DNA from: Burkholderia gladioli
Lineage (GTDB): Bacteria; Pseudomonadota; Gammaproteobacteria; Burkholderiales; Burkholderiaceae
DNA: 64,000 bases
Assembly (NCBI RefSeq): GCF_000959725.1
Contig: NZ_CP009323.1
Location: 2,604,001 to 2,668,000, forward strand
Direction: 5' to 3'
Below the pieces are notes generated by a model. It made no database searches, had not been told where the DNA came from, and saw only the letters and a program-made list of their open reading frames with translations. Positions 8,986 to 18,255 of the stretch are shown in pieces; position 1 is the stretch's first letter; every line of letters starts with the position of its first letter. Made by a program: the position numbers and the translations under genes.

Positions 8986-9636
8986 TCAGTCCCGTTCTAG
9001 GCGGGTCAATTCCTGCAAAGAATTGGCATTGTAAAACGCGCGCTCGTCATGAAATGGCACTTCGACGGTCTTGTGGCGTGCGTACCACGCGCGCACGCGC
9101 CGTTCGCCGGCGGCCAGCGCGGCCTCCAGATCCTCGGCCAGGGCGCGAGGCACCAGGGCGAAGGTCGGCTGCGGATGGCGCTGGCCCTGCGCGTCGACCG
9201 ATACCGCCACCGCGATTTTGGCGGCCTGCGCCTCGCGCGCGGCCTGGAGGCGCTCGGCGAGATCCTCGGCCAGGAATGGCGTGTCGCAGGGCGAACTCAG
9301 CACCAGCGGCGTGGGCGCCGCGCGCAGGCCGGCCAGCAGCCCGGCCAGCGGGCCCTCGAAACCGGGCCGGATGTCGGCCACCACCTGGGCGCGATAGGGC
9401 TGGCCGAGCTCGGCGTAGCGATCGAGATGGCGGTTCGCGCTGATCACCATCGCGCCGACCTGCGGCGCGAGCCGGCGCAGCACGTGCAGCGCGAGCGGCT
9501 CGCCGTGCAGCGGCTGCAGGCCTTTGTCGACGCCGCCCATTCGCGAGCCCTGGCCGCCGGCCAGCAGCAGGCCGGTCAGCCCCGCGTGCGGGGCTGCGTC
9601 GCGCGGGGGCGGCGTGGCGTGATCGGGGAAGTTCAA
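8986..9636 (-). CDS. mobA: molybdenum cofactor guanylyltransferase MobA
   Basis: Transfers GMP from GTP to molybdenum-molybdopterin, making the guanine dinucleotide form used by DMSO reductase-family enzymes. The 216-aa protein has the nucleotidyltransferase signature GLLLAGGQGSRMGGVDKGL at residues 21-40 and the metal-binding SSPCDTPFL near residue 112. An ASP-rich N-terminal run of about 20 residues precedes the domain. It sits between moaA (36 bases upstream) and moeA (109 bases downstream), all minus strand, consistent with a Moco operon. Confidence 0.93.
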   Translation of the reverse strand: MNFPDHATPPPRDAAPHAGLTGLLLAGGQGSRMGGVDKGLQPLHGEPLALHVLRRLAPQVGAMVISANRHLDRYAELGQPYRAQVVADIRPGFEGPLAGLLAGLRAAPTPLVLSSPCDTPFLAEDLAERLQAAREAQAAKIAVAVSVDAQGQRHPQPTFALVPRALAEDLEAALAAGERRVRAWYARHKTVEVPFHDERAFYNANSLQELTRLERD

Positions 9637-9672
9637 GGGAGCGGGCTTTCGAGCGTGGCAGCGGCGCGAGGC

Positions 9673-10806
9673 TCAGCCGCCGATGTAGGACATCTCGACC
9701 CGGCGCGCGCCGTCGGCGGCTTGCGTCTCGGCCTGCGCGGTGCCGCGCAGTTGCGAATAGCGGTCGTCGCGGGCCTGCCAGATCCGCGCCACGGCGCTGG
9801 CGATCTGCGCGTCGGAGGCGCCGTTGCGCAGCAGGGCGCGCAGGTCGTGTCCCTGGCTGCCGAACAGGCACAGGTAGAGCTTGCCCTCGGTCGACAGGCG
9901 CGCGCGCGTGCATTCGCCGCAGAACGCGCGCGTCACGCTGGAAATCAGGCCGATCTCGCCGCCGCCGTCGGCATAGGCCCAGCGCTGCGCGGTCTCGCCC
10001 GGCGCGTGGGCCTCGAGCGGCAGCAGCGGGAACTGCGCGTCGATTCGTGCCAGCACCTCGGCCGAGGGCAGCACGTCGGTCATGTTCCAGCCGTTCGAGG
10101 TGCCGACATCCATGTATTCGATGAAGCGCAGCACCACGCCGGTGTTCCGGAAGCGGCGCGCCATCGGCACGATCTCGGCGTCGTTGGTGCCGCGCTTGAC
10201 CACCATGTTGACCTTGAGCGGCGCGAGCCCGGCGTCCTGCGCGGCGAAGATGCCTTCCAGCACGTCGGCGCTGGCGAAATCGGCATCGTTCATGCGGCGG
10301 AACAGGGTGTCGTCGAGCGCGTCGAGGCTGACCGTGACGCGCGTCAGGCCGGCATCGCGCAGGCTGCGCGCCTTGCGCGCCAGCAGCGAGCCGTTGGTGG
10401 TCAGGGTCAGGTCGAGCGGGCGGCCGTCGACGGTTTCCATCCGCGCCAGCCGCTCGATCAGGAATTCCAGGTTCTTGCGCAGCAGCGGCTCGCCGCCGGT
10501 GATGCGGATCTTCTCGACGCCATGCGCGACGAAGATGCGCGCCGTGCGCTCGAGCTCCTCGAGCGAGAGCAGCGCGCTGTGGGGCAGGAACGGATAGTCC
10601 TTGTCGAATACCTCGCGCGGCATGCAGTAGACGCAGCGGAAGTTGCAGCGGTCGGTGACCGAGATGCGCAGGTCCCGCAGCGGGCGCGAGAAGGTATCGC
10701 GCAGCGTGCCGCTCGGCACGAGCAGGGCGCCGGACAGGTCCGGGATGCCGCTGACATCGGTGACCGGGATGATGCGTCGGGACATGGCGGGGCGGTTCGG
10801 GTTCAT
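9673..10806 (-). CDS. moaA: GTP 3',8-cyclase MoaA
   Basis: Radical-SAM enzyme that starts molybdenum cofactor synthesis by converting GTP to 3',8-cyclo-7,8-dihydro-GTP. The 377 aa contain the SAM-cluster motif CNFRCVYCM near residue 55, the GGEPLLR loop, and the C-terminal second cluster Cys residues in [20 protein letters not shown]. The chain ends in the MoaA-typical Gly-Gly (SYIGG) needed for activity with MoaC. ATG 10782 (MSRRIIPV) is an alternative start 8 codons in. First gene of the moaA-mobA-moeA run. Confidence 0.95.
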   Translation of the reverse strand: MNPNRPAMSRRIIPVTDVSGIPDLSGALLVPSGTLRDTFSRPLRDLRISVTDRCNFRCVYCMPREVFDKDYPFLPHSALLSLEELERTARIFVAHGVEKIRITGGEPLLRKNLEFLIERLARMETVDGRPLDLTLTTNGSLLARKARSLRDAGLTRVTVSLDALDDTLFRRMNDADFASADVLEGIFAAQDAGLAPLKVNMVVKRGTNDAEIVPMARRFRNTGVVLRFIEYMDVGTSNGWNMTDVLPSAEVLARIDAQFPLLPLEAHAPGETAQRWAYADGGGEIGLISSVTRAFCGECTRARLSTEGKLYLCLFGSQGHDLRALLRNGASDAQIASAVARIWQARDDRYSQLRGTAQAETQAADGARRVEMSYIGG

Positions 10807-10964
10807 GGGAACGGACAGGCGTCTATTTTAACGACAAGACGCCGATCGGGCCGGCGCACGGAAACCCGTAGAAAAAGAGCACAGACGCGTACTGTGCGGG
10901 AAGCTCGGCCGAGGCTGTACCGGCGCCACCGGCAGCGATGGGGTGCCGGAAAGCCCGCGCCATG

Positions 10965-10992
10965 AAAAAACCCGCCCTCGGGAGGGCGGGTT
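10965..10992 (-). terminator. intrinsic terminator downstream of rne
   Basis: Inverted repeat CCCGCCCT / AGGGCGGG with a 4-base loop (10971-10990). On the minus strand the stem is followed by six T residues (complement of 10965-10970). It lies 48 bases beyond the rne stop codon, in the right orientation to end that transcript. Confidence 0.85.
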
Positions 10993-11037
10993 TCGGCGCG
11001 GGACGAAGCCCGGTGCTGCCTGGCGCGAGACGCTCGC

Positions 11038-14000
11038 TCAGTGCTGCGAGCGGGTTTCGACCTGTTGCATCGGCGTCGAATCGACCGGCGGCAGGGCCTT
11101 GCGCTCACGCGGGGCACGTGCCTGCGGCACGACCCGGGCGGCGGCTTCCTGGGCGGCGCGGAGCTTGTCGGCATCCGTGTTCACCCAGATCAGGCCGGCG
11201 GCATCGAGTGCGGCTTCGACGCCGGCCGCGGCCGGAGCTGGGGCGGCGGCCGGTGCCTGCGGCACCGGGACCGGCTTGGCCGGCTCGGGCTCGACTGCCG
11301 CTTGCGGCTCGGCGGTCACGGCCGGAGCCGCTTCCACCGCGACCGGCGCGGGTTCGACGGCCGGAGCCGGGGCCGGTTCCACCGCGGAGGCAGGCGCCGC
11401 TTCGGCGACCGGGGCCGGTTCGACTGCCGGCGCGGGTTCGACCGCCGGTGCTGCTTCCTGGATCGGAGCCGGTTCGGCTTCGGCCGGGCTGGCCTCGACC
11501 TGGACCGGCGCGGCATACGCCACGGGCTCGACTGCCGGAGTGGCTTCGACCGGAGCCGGTTCGCTCGCCACCGGTGCCGATTCGACGGCCTGCGGCGCTT
11601 CGACCGGAGCCGGCGTGGCGATCACGACCGGTTCGGCTGCCGGGGTGGCATGGGCCACGGGCTCGACCACCGGCGTGGCGACCGGGGCTGCCGGTGCCGC
11701 TTCGGCGGCCGGCGCTTCCGGCGCCGTTTCCGCTGCGTTCGGGGCGACGGCTTGCGCCGACGCCTCGGCATGCGCGGCGACCGCTTCGACGGCCACCGCA
11801 GCGGTAGCGGCAGTCACCGTGGCGACGGCTGCCACGACCGGGGCGTCCGCGCCATGATCGGCCGTTGCGGTGGCCTCATGGTCGACGCCTTCCGCACCTT
11901 CCACGCCTTCCGGCGTGGTGCCGGTGCCTTCCTCGCGATCGCGACGGCCACCACGACGGCCGCGGCGGCGACGGCGGCGTTCCTCGCCGTCACGCGCACC
12001 GGCTTCCGCGTCGGTGCCGGCCTGCTCGGCGCCCGGCGCCAGCCGTTCGGCGTCCTCGGCCGTTTCGGCATGGTTTTCACCACGATTGACGGTTTCCAGC
12101 GTGGCGGCGTGCGGCACGGCCTTGCGGCGTTCACCGCGCTCGCCGCGTTCGCGACGTTCCTGGCGCGGCGCTTCTGCCGTGCCTTCTGCCGTCACGGCGC
12201 GATCGCGCGGCTCGCGACCTTCACGTGCCTCGCGGCCTTCCCGCGCTTCACGCGGCTCGCGGTTGTCGCGTTCGCGCGGCTCGCGGCCTTCGCGGTTCTC
12301 GCGCGGCTCGCGGGCTTCCCGAAGTTCGCGGCCTTCACGACCCTCGCGGCCTTCGCGTGCCTCGCGCGGTTCGCGGTTGCCACGGCCTTCGCGGTTCTCA
12401 CGCGGCTCCCGCGCTTCCTTGCCTTCGCGTTCGCCACGCGGCTGCTGCGGCTGGCGAGCGCCGGCGACGGCGGCTTGCGCGTCGCGCGCGCCGGCTTGCT
12501 GGCCGCCGCGGCGATTGCCGTTGTTGCGATTGCGATCGCCGCCGCGCTCACCGCGCTCGGACTTCTCGCCACGGGCCGGGCGGCCCGTCGAGGCGGCTTC
12601 CTTGACCGGTTCCGGCGCCGGAGCCGGCGCGGCCGGCGCACCGCCGAACAGGCGCTTGAGCCAGCCGAACAGGCCACCGGCGGCAGGCGCCGCGGCCACC
12701 GGAGCCGGTGCGGCCGCCGGGGCGGGGGCCGCCTCGCGCTGCGGTGCCGCGCTCGGTGCCGGGCTGGCCGGCGTGATGCCCTTGACGGCCGCTTCCTGCT
12801 TCGGCTTCGCGTCGGCGGCGCGCTTGCTGTAACCGGTTTCCGATTCGAGCTCGCGGGCGGCTTCCTCGGCCATCTTCCAGGAGGCGCGCGGATCGTCGAG
12901 ACGGGCGTCGTCGTGACGCAGGCGCTCGAGCTTGTAATGCGGCGTATCGAGGTGCTTGTTCGGGATCAGCACGATGCCGACCTTGAAGCGCGACTCGATC
13001 TTGTTGATTTCCTGGCGCTTTTCGTTCAGCAGGAAGGCGGTGACCTCGACCGGCACCTGGCAATGGATCGCCGCGGTGTTCTCCTTCATCGCCTCTTCCT
13101 GGATGATCCGCAGCACCTGCAGCGCCGAGGATTCCGTATCGCGGATGTGGCCGGTGCCGTTGCAGCGCGGGCAGGTCACGTGGCTGCCTTCGGAGAGGGC
13201 GGGGCGCAGGCGCTGGCGCGACAGCTCCATCAGGCCGAAGCGCGAGATCTTGCCCATCTGCACGCGGGCGCGGTCATGCTTGAGCGCGTCCTTCAGGCGC
13301 TGCTCGACCTCGCGCTGGCTCTTGGCCGATTCCATGTCGATGAAATCGATCACGATCAGGCCGCCCAGGTCGCGCAGGCGCAACTGGCGCGCCACTTCGT
13401 CGGCGGCTTCCAGGTTGGTGCGGGTGGCGGTTTCCTCGATGTCGGCGCCCTTGGTGGCGCGCGCCGAGTTCACGTCGATCGCGACCAGCGCCTCGGTGTG
13501 ATCGATCACGATCGCGCCGCCCGAGGGCAGCGGCACCGTGCGCGAGTAGGCCGTCTCGATCTGGTGCTCGATCTGGAAACGCGAGAACAGGGGAACGTCG
13601 TCGTGGTAGCGCTTCACCTTGCCGACATTGTCGGGCATCACGATGTCCATGAAGGCTCGCGCCTGGTCGTGGATCTCGGTGGTGTCGATGAGGATTTCGC
13701 CGATGTCGGGCTGGAAATAGTCCCGGATCGCGCGGATCACCAGGCTCGATTCCAGGTAGATCAGCATCGGCTGGCCGTTGTGGCCGCTCTTCGAGGCGGC
13801 CTCGATGGCGTGCCAGAGCTGCAGCAGGTAGTTCAGGTCCCACTGGAGTTCCTCGGCGCTGCGGCCGATGCCCGCGGTGCGGGCGATCATGCTCATGCCT
13901 TCCGGGATCTCGAGCTGCGCCATGGTCTCGCGCAGTTCCTGGCGCTCGTCGCCCTCGATGCGGCGCGACACGCCGCCGCCGCGCGGGTTGTTCGGCATCA

Positions 14001-14382
14001 GCACCAGGTAGCGGCCGGCCAGCGAGATGAAGGTGGTCAGGGCCGCGCCCTTGTTGCCGCGCTCTTCCTTCTCGACCTGGACGATCAGCTCCTGGCCCTC
14101 GCGCAGCGCATCCTGGATGCGCGCGGAGCGCATGTCGACGCCGTCGCGGAAGTATTGGCGGGCGACTTCCTTGAACGGCAGGAAGCCGTGGCGGTCTTCG
14201 CCGTAGTTGACGAAGCAGGCTTCGAGCGAGGGCTCGATGCGGGTGACCACGCCCTTGTAGATATTGCCTTTGCGCTGTTCGCGGCCGGCGGTTTCGATAT
14301 CGATGTCGATGAGTTTCTGCCCATCGACGATGGCGACACGCAGTTCTTCCTGCTGTGTCGCATTGAACAGCATGCGTTTCAT
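11038..14382 (-). CDS. rne: ribonuclease E
   Basis: Endonuclease that starts mRNA decay and matures tRNA and rRNA, and scaffolds the degradosome. The catalytic half (about residues 1-510) holds the S1 domain, the 5' sensor region, [20 protein letters not shown] and LIVIDFIDM of the DNase I-like site, and the Zn-link [11 protein letters not shown] near residue 405. The C-terminal half (about 510-1114) is non-globular: an Arg/Glu repeat region built from [16 protein letters not shown] units (about 640-760), then a Pro/Ala/Glu tail of [12 protein letters not shown] units. Such tails carry RNA- and partner-binding motifs, but sequence is not conserved between species. A TGGAG ribosome binding site precedes ATG 14382. 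Confidence 0.97.
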   Translation of the reverse strand: MKRMLFNATQQEELRVAIVDGQKLIDIDIETAGREQRKGNIYKGVVTRIEPSLEACFVNYGEDRHGFLPFKEVARQYFRDGVDMRSARIQDALREGQELIVQVEKEERGNKGAALTTFISLAGRYLVLMPNNPRGGGVSRRIEGDERQELRETMAQLEIPEGMSMIARTAGIGRSAEELQWDLNYLLQLWHAIEAASKSGHNGQPMLIYLESSLVIRAIRDYFQPDIGEILIDTTEIHDQARAFMDIVMPDNVGKVKRYHDDVPLFSRFQIEHQIETAYSRTVPLPSGGAIVIDHTEALVAIDVNSARATKGADIEETATRTNLEAADEVARQLRLRDLGGLIVIDFIDMESAKSQREVEQRLKDALKHDRARVQMGKISRFGLMELSRQRLRPALSEGSHVTCPRCNGTGHIRDTESSALQVLRIIQEEAMKENTAAIHCQVPVEVTAFLLNEKRQEINKIESRFKVGIVLIPNKHLDTPHYKLERLRHDDARLDDPRASWKMAEEAARELESETGYSKRAADAKPKQEAAVKGITPASPAPSAAPQREAAPAPAAAPAPVAAAPAAGGLFGWLKRLFGGAPAAPAPAPEPVKEAASTGRPARGEKSERGERGGDRNRNNGNRRGGQQAGARDAQAAVAGARQPQQPRGEREGKEAREPRENREGRGNREPREAREGREGREGRELREAREPRENREGREPRERDNREPREAREGREAREGREPRDRAVTAEGTAEAPRQERRERGERGERRKAVPHAATLETVNRGENHAETAEDAERLAPGAEQAGTDAEAGARDGEERRRRRRGRRGGRRDREEGTGTTPEGVEGAEGVDHEATATADHGADAPVVAAVATVTAATAAVAVEAVAAHAEASAQAVAPNAAETAPEAPAAEAAPAAPVATPVVEPVAHATPAAEPVVIATPAPVEAPQAVESAPVASEPAPVEATPAVEPVAYAAPVQVEASPAEAEPAPIQEAAPAVEPAPAVEPAPVAEAAPASAVEPAPAPAVEPAPVAVEAAPAVTAEPQAAVEPEPAKPVPVPQAPAAAPAPAAAGVEAALDAAGLIWVNTDADKLRAAQEAAARVVPQARAPRERKALPPVDSTPMQQVETRSQH

Positions 14383-15102
14383 TGAACGACTCCAGGCGGC
14401 CCTACCGGCGGCGCGTTCCGCTTGTCAGGCGGAACGTGGACGAAGGCAGGCCGCGCCTTGTTGTGTTGTCACAAGCACGCTGGAGCGGGAAGGCTGGCGG
14501 GAGAATTGCCTGAAGAGGCGCGGACCGATACGACCGGCCGGCTGCCATGGGCACCTGCGAACGCGGCTTCAAAGCACGGATGGTTCACTCCGCGCGCCAT
14601 GCGGCGCGCTAAGCCTGTTACCGGGCAATGCCGCAGCGCGCGGCGCAGGATGCGCGCGACGTCGCTGAGTGGCATGTGCTGCGGCCTGGCCGCAGCGGGG
14701 AGTATCGAATCCAGCCCGACTTTCCCGCCTGGGGTGTTCTACCTTGGTTTGACGTCGCCTCCGGCTTCGCACGTTTCGCGAAACCGTGCCGGGCGCACGC
14801 CGACATATTCGCAACCGACAGCGCGGGTGGCACACCTCGTGCCGTACCGCCGCTGCCAATTGAATTCTTTTTGTCCAACTTTCCGTTACCGCGGCATGTC
14901 GCCGACCGAATCCGCCTGTGGGCGCGATCCTTGCCGGCGCGAGTGCCGTGCGTGCAACTTGCTGCCTCTCTTTTGTGCAGGGGTGAGCAGCAGCCCCCCG
15001 GCGCAAGTAAAATAGCGGTTTGCGCTTGCGCCTCATGCAATCCGCCCGAACCTGGCCGATCCGGCCGCCCGCAGCGGAATGCTGGGCAAAATTATATTCA
15101 GT
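14383..15102. promoter_or_regulatory. long rne leader and rne/rluC divergent region
   Basis: A 720-base spacer with no gene I can support. Close to rne it contains a perfect inverted repeat, CGTTCCGC / GCGGAACG (14414-14436, 7-base loop), lying 32 bases before the rne start and just upstream of its ribosome binding site. Further out is a 12-bp palindrome GTTTCGCGAAAC (14773-14784). Near rluC, TAAAAT at 15008-15013 and TATATT at 15093-15098 are possible -10 elements; neither has a good -35. In E. coli a long folded rne leader mediates autoregulation, so a similar role is plausible here but not shown. Confidence 0.5.
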
Positions 15103-16107
15103 ATGAATGAGTTAGGCAAAATTTCTCAGAAAACGGTCGCAAGCGGTCAGGTTTCCATGGTCGAGGTCGGCGAGGAAGCCGCCGGTCAACGCATCGACAA
15201 TTTCCTCCTGCGCGTCTGCAAGGGCGTGCCAAAAAGTCACATCTATCGCATCCTGCGCAGCGGCGAAGTCCGTGTGAACAAGGGGCGGATCGATGCCCAG
15301 TACCGGCTCGCCTATGGCGACGTGGTACGCATCCCGCCGATCCGGATCGCCGCCGCGGATCCCTCGCGCGAATCCGTGCCGGTGCCGGCGGCCGAATTCG
15401 CGGTGGTGTTCGAGGACGAGGCGATGCTGGTCATCAACAAGCCGGCCGGCGTGGCCGTGCATGGCGGCAGCGGGGTGTCGTTCGGCGTCATCGAGCAATT
15501 GCGCGAGGCCCGGCCCGAGGCGCGCTTCCTGGAACTGGTGCACCGCCTCGACCGCGAGACCTCGGGCATCCTGATGATCGCCAAGAAGCGCTCGGCCCTG
15601 GTCGGGCTGCACGAGCAGATCCGCGACAACCGCATGGACAAGCGCTACTACGCCGCCGTGCATGGCGAGTGGGCCGCCGACTGGGGCCGCCGGCGCGCCG
15701 TCAAGGTGCCGCTGTTCAAGTATTCGACCCCCGACGGCGAGCGCCGCGTGCGGGTCCAGGACGACGGGCTGCCCTCGCATACCGTCTTCAACCTGATCGA
15801 CCGCTGGAGCGACTACGCATTTCTGGAGGCGGAACTCAAAACGGGTCGGACCCATCAGATACGCGTACACTTGGCGCATCTCGGGCTGCCGATCGTCGGT
15901 GACGCGAAGTATGGCGATTTCGCCCTGAACAAGGCGCTGGCCCGCGCGAACGCGCGCCCGTCGCTGAAACGGATGTTCCTGCACGCGTATCGCCTGAAGC
16001 TCGCGCATCCGCTGTCGGGCGAGACGCTGCAGTTCGACGCGCCGCTGCCCGACGAATGCCGGCGCTTCCTCGATCAACTCAACGAACTGCGCGCGTCCGG
16101 CGCGTGA
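15103..16107 (+). CDS. rluC: 23S rRNA pseudouridine synthase RluC
   Basis: Makes pseudouridines in 23S rRNA (positions 955, 2504 and 2580 in E. coli). The 334-aa protein has an N-terminal S4 RNA-binding domain (about residues 25-80, with GQRIDNFLLRVCKGVPKSHIY-type sequence) and the catalytic motif ELVHRLDRETSGILMIAKK with the essential Asp. The C-terminal KTGRTHQIRVHLAHLG-type segment is also diagnostic. ATG 15103 (MNELGKISQ) is chosen; an upstream ATG at 15079 would add 8 residues. The HAD phosphatase gene starts 5 bases after its stop, indicating an operon. Confidence 0.93.
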   Translation: MNELGKISQKTVASGQVSMVEVGEEAAGQRIDNFLLRVCKGVPKSHIYRILRSGEVRVNKGRIDAQYRLAYGDVVRIPPIRIAAADPSRESVPVPAAEFAVVFEDEAMLVINKPAGVAVHGGSGVSFGVIEQLREARPEARFLELVHRLDRETSGILMIAKKRSALVGLHEQIRDNRMDKRYYAAVHGEWAADWGRRRAVKVPLFKYSTPDGERRVRVQDDGLPSHTVFNLIDRWSDYAFLEAELKTGRTHQIRVHLAHLGLPIVGDAKYGDFALNKALARANARPSLKRMFLHAYRLKLAHPLSGETLQFDAPLPDECRRFLDQLNELRASGA

Positions 16108-16112
16108 ACCGC

Positions 16113-16772
16113 ATGGCCCGACAGCAATTTGACCTGATCGTTTTCGACTGGGACGGCACGCTGATGGATTCGACCGCGCACATCGCGCGCAGCATCCAGG
16201 CGGCCTGCCGCGACCTCGGCCTGCCCACGCCATCCGACGAGGCCTCGCGCTACGTGATCGGCCTGGGATTGCGCGACGCGCTGGCGATCGCCGCGCCCTC
16301 GCTCGACCCCGCCGACTACGCCAAGCTCGCCGAGCGCTACCGCTTCCATTACCTGGTGAAAGACCAGTTGATCGAGTTGTTCGCCGGCGTGCGCGAGATG
16401 CTCGAGGAGCTGCGCGATACCGGCTACCTGCTGGCGGTGGCGACCGGCAAGGGGCGCGTCGGCCTGAATCGCGCGCTCGACGAAACCAAGCTGACGCGCT
16501 TTTTCGACGGCACGCGCTGCGCCGACGAAACCTTCTCCAAGCCGCATCCGGCCATGCTCCACGAGCTGAGCCGGGAACTGGGGCAGGATCTGGCGCGCAC
16601 CGTGATGATCGGCGACACCACCCACGACCTGCAGATGGCGGCCAGCGCCGGCGCGGCCGGCGTGGGCGTGGCCTACGGCGCGCATTCGTCCGAATCGCTG
16701 GCCACGCTGGAGCCGCGCTACATCGCCGCCGACGTGGAGGCGCTGGCCGGCTGGCTGCGCGAGCACGCATGA
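16113..16772 (+). CDS. HAD family hydrolase, phosphoglycolate phosphatase-like
   Basis: A 219-aa haloacid-dehalogenase phosphatase with an alpha-helical cap (subclass I). Motif I is VFDWDGTLMDST, motif II AVATGKGRVGL, motif III Lys in FSKPHPAMLHE and motif IV MIGDTTHDLQMA. Closest family resemblance is to the YjjG/Gph group and to HAD proteins that sit beside rluC in many proteobacteria, whose substrate is not established. The ATG at 16113 places motif I at the expected distance from the N-terminus. Its stop overlaps the Rieske gene start (ATGA). Confidence 0.88.
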   Translation: MARQQFDLIVFDWDGTLMDSTAHIARSIQAACRDLGLPTPSDEASRYVIGLGLRDALAIAAPSLDPADYAKLAERYRFHYLVKDQLIELFAGVREMLEELRDTGYLLAVATGKGRVGLNRALDETKLTRFFDGTRCADETFSKPHPAMLHELSRELGQDLARTVMIGDTTHDLQMAASAGAAGVGVAYGAHSSESLATLEPRYIAADVEALAGWLREHA

Positions 16773-17149
16773 GCGAGCCGGTGTTCGTCTGCGCCGCCGA
16801 GGCGCTGGTCGACGGCGGCGCCGGCGTCCGCCGCGCCGCGACGCTGCGCGGCGAGGACGTGGTGGTGTTCTTCGTGCGCTACGACGGCCGTGCCTACGGC
16901 TACCTGAACCGTTGCGCCCACGTGCCGATGGAATTGGACTGGAACGAGGGCCAGTTCTTCGAATCCTCCGGCCTCTACCTGATGTGCGCGACGCACGGCG
17001 CGATCTACGCGCCCGATACCGGCAAGTGCGTCGGCGGCCCGTGCCGCGGCGCGCGCCTGCGCGCCGTCGAGGTGGACGAGCGCGACACGCCGGACGGCCG
17101 CGCCGTCTACTGGCTGCCCGACGCGGACCTGGTCCCGCAGGCGGCCTGA
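16769..17149 (+). CDS. Rieske [2Fe-2S] domain protein
   Basis: A 126-aa single-domain Rieske protein. The cluster ligands are in NRCAHVPMELDW (Cys-x-His) near residue 48 and LMCATHGAIYAPDTGKCVGG (Cys-x-x-His) near residue 75. No membrane anchor or oxygenase catalytic domain is attached, so it is either a soluble ferredoxin-like electron carrier or a regulatory subunit. It is coupled by a 4-base overlap to the HAD phosphatase and lies 28 bases before the S49 peptidase; the biological reason for this conserved grouping is not clear. Confidence 0.88.
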   Translation: MSEPVFVCAAEALVDGGAGVRRAATLRGEDVVVFFVRYDGRAYGYLNRCAHVPMELDWNEGQFFESSGLYLMCATHGAIYAPDTGKCVGGPCRGARLRAVEVDERDTPDGRAVYWLPDADLVPQAA

Positions 17150-17177
17150 TCCGTTTCTCCTCCTCACTGGCCTTCGC

Positions 17178-18194
17178 ATGTCCGACCAACCGACTTCTCC
17201 CGATTCAACCGGCACCGAGCGCGAGTCGAACCCGCCGGCCGCGCCGCAAGCCGGCCGCGAGCCCAACTGGGAGCGCGCCGCGCTCGAGCGGATCGCGATG
17301 GCGGCGATCGTCGAGCAGCGCGCCGCGCGCCGCTGGCGGATCGCCTTCCGCTTCCTGTGGCTGATCGTGTTCGTGGTGCTGGTGTTCGCGATCTTCGATT
17401 TCTCCGGCGACGGCAAGCTCTCGAGCAGCCGCCACACGGCGCTGGTGACGATCGACGGCGAGATCGCGGCCGGCACCAATGCCAATGCCGAGGACATCAA
17501 CTCCGCGCTCGACGATGCCTTCGAGGATTCCGGCACGGTGGGCGTGGTGCTGCGCATCAACAGCCCGGGCGGCAGCCCGGTGCAGGCCGGCATCGTCTAC
17601 GACGAGATCCGCCGGCTGCGCAAGAAGTACCCGTCCAAGCCGCTCTACGTGGTGGTCAGCGACATGTGCGCCTCGGGCGGCTACTACATCGCCTCGGCGG
17701 CCGACAAGATCTACGTGAACCAGGCCAGCATCGTCGGTTCGATCGGCGTGCTGATGGACGGTTTCGGCTTCACCGGGCTGATGGACAAGCTAGGCGTCCA
17801 GCGCCGGCTGCACACCTCGGGCGAGAACAAGGGTTTCTTCGATCCCTTCTCGCCGGAAACGCCGAAGATGGACGAGCACGCGCAGGCCATGCTAGACGAG
17901 ATCCACGCGCAGTTCATCCAGGCCGTCAAGGACGGCCGCGGCAAGCGCCTGCACGAGTCGCCGGAGATCTTCTCGGGACTGTTCTGGACCGGCGCGAAGA
18001 GCGTCGAGCTGGGGCTGGCCGACGGCTTCGGCACCACCGACACGGTGGCGCGCGACGTGCTGAAGGCGCCCGACATCGTCGACTACACGGTCAAGGAAAG
18101 CCTCAGCAACCGCGTGGCGCGGCGCTTCGGCGCGGCAATCGGCGGCGGCGCGGTGAAGTCGGCCTTGTCGGAAAGCGGGGTCAGGCTGCACTGA
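17178..18194 (+). CDS. S49 family signal peptide peptidase (SppA-type)
   Basis: Membrane-anchored serine protease of 338 aa that degrades leftover signal peptides in the cytoplasmic membrane. One transmembrane helix (about residues 55-75, FLWLIVFVVLVFAIF) follows a polar cytoplasmic N-terminus. The protease domain has RINSPGGSPVQAG near residue 125, the nucleophile Ser in DMCASGGYYIASAADKIY and the general-base Lys in HTSGENKGFFDP, the Ser-Lys dyad order of the short (single-domain) SppA form. E. coli SppA is a double-length version. A terminator follows immediately, so the rluC operon ends here. Confidence 0.9.
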   Translation: MSDQPTSPDSTGTERESNPPAAPQAGREPNWERAALERIAMAAIVEQRAARRWRIAFRFLWLIVFVVLVFAIFDFSGDGKLSSSRHTALVTIDGEIAAGTNANAEDINSALDDAFEDSGTVGVVLRINSPGGSPVQAGIVYDEIRRLRKKYPSKPLYVVVSDMCASGGYYIASAADKIYVNQASIVGSIGVLMDGFGFTGLMDKLGVQRRLHTSGENKGFFDPFSPETPKMDEHAQAMLDEIHAQFIQAVKDGRGKRLHESPEIFSGLFWTGAKSVELGLADGFGTTDTVARDVLKAPDIVDYTVKESLSNRVARRFGAAIGGGAVKSALSESGVRLH

Positions 18195-18200
18195 GCGAGC

Positions 18201-18225
18201 GGGGCGCCAGCGGCGCCCCGTTTTT
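18201..18225 (+). terminator. intrinsic terminator after the S49 peptidase gene
   Basis: Stem GGGGCGCC / GGCGCCCC with a 3-base loop AGC (18201-18219), followed by GTTTTTC. It begins 7 bases after the stop codon. The opposite strand has no T tract, so it acts on plus-strand transcripts. Confidence 0.9.
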
Positions 18226-18255
18226 CATTTGCCGCCCTGGTCCGCGTTGCCGGCC

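Noticed and set aside
12200..12480. Repeat-like CGG/GCG-rich tract suspected of being a CRISPR array or tandem DNA repeat
   Set aside because: Units vary in length and sequence and encode the Arg-Glu repeats of RNase E in frame; there are no constant repeats with unique spacers.
11041..14385. A 1114-codon open frame on the plus strand opposite rne
   Set aside because: It mirrors the RNase E gene codon for codon, has no ribosome binding site, and its composition (long Arg, Gly and Asp runs) is that of antisense reading in GC-rich DNA.
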